A DNA stretch of 64,000 bases from Pedobacter aquae (GTDB lineage Bacteria > Bacteroidota > Bacteroidia > Sphingobacteriales > Sphingobacteriaceae): positions 868,001-932,000 of the forward strand of contig NZ_CP043329.1 in NCBI RefSeq assembly GCF_008195825.1, given 5' to 3'. A program made the position numbers and the translations under genes. The notes beneath the pieces are model-generated. The model saw only the letters and a list, made by a program, of their open reading frames with translations. It was not told the origin of the DNA and searched no databases. The stretch's first letter is position 1. Each line of letters begins with the position of its first letter. Shown here piece by piece: positions 63,953 to 64,000 of the stretch.

Positions 63953-64000
63953 AATTATTAGTCTTTCACCTTTTAAAAGTATTTAAATAACATTTAAACC

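Overview
The window comes from a Bacteroidota chromosome, most likely a member of the Sphingobacteriaceae (Pedobacter-like). This rests on the low G+C content, TAnnTTTG-type promoter boxes, a SusC/SusD pair, families largely confined to this phylum (DUF6266, DUF6520, DUF6169, DUF6671) and a rhodopsin/lycopene cyclase/Blh operon. No rRNA, tRNA or CRISPR array was seen.

Region 1 (1-12000) is an accessory array. It opens with the 3' end of a Wadjet-like defence operon: an SMC-like ATPase cut by the window edge, then a JetD-like Toprim protein. Four long imperfect palindromes with the logic of integron attC sites follow (4301-4440, 5099-5234, 6001-6138, 9741-9882). Each interval between them starts with GTTA plus a private tag and ends with the exact reverse complement of that tag. 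The cargo is small: a lipoprotein, an unknown 240-residue protein, a SANT-like protein, a DUF2158 protein, an IS-interrupted lipoprotein, a DUF6169 pair and a VOC-fold protein. No integrase is present in the window. An IS4-family and an IS3-family element have inserted in the array.

Region 2 (12000-23170) looks like core genome: a DUF6671 protein, a small polysaccharide-degradation locus (sialate O-acetylesterase, DUF5703 glycosidase, GH88, EEP-family hydrolase), and a phototrophy operon of proton-pumping rhodopsin, lycopene cyclase and beta-carotene dioxygenase (retinal synthesis). Highly degenerate low-complexity repeats fill its intergenic gaps.

Region 3 (23170-39000) is a defence island. 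It holds a type I restriction-modification system (hsdM frameshifted, hsdS, hsdR), a possible minus-strand small RNA, an unknown protein, an HNH/zinc-ribbon gene (frameshifted), a DRT1-type reverse transcriptase-nitrilase fusion, an unknown protein and an XRE regulator.

Region 4 (39000-52400) has a 210-bp nested palindrome, a small peptide gene with its own terminator, a thioredoxin-like/SusC/SusD uptake operon (susC frameshifted), a DUF6520 locus, a LytTR membrane regulator, a three-copy 147-bp repeat family, and a DUF6266 / small membrane protein / CHAP hydrolase / C-tail-anchored lipoprotein module that resembles a lysis cassette.

Region 5 (52700-64000) carries metal homeostasis genes (CopA, a CopZ-like chaperone, a COG0523 GTPase behind a palindromic operator), a type I secretion operon (ABC, HlyD, TolC) whose ATPase has degenerate motifs, a small gene with tandem duplications of its 3' end, a LysR regulator and an OprP-like porin.

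Three genes (hsdM, the HNH gene, susC) are each broken by one missing base in a 5-base G or C run. That pattern suggests sequencing or assembly error as much as real decay.
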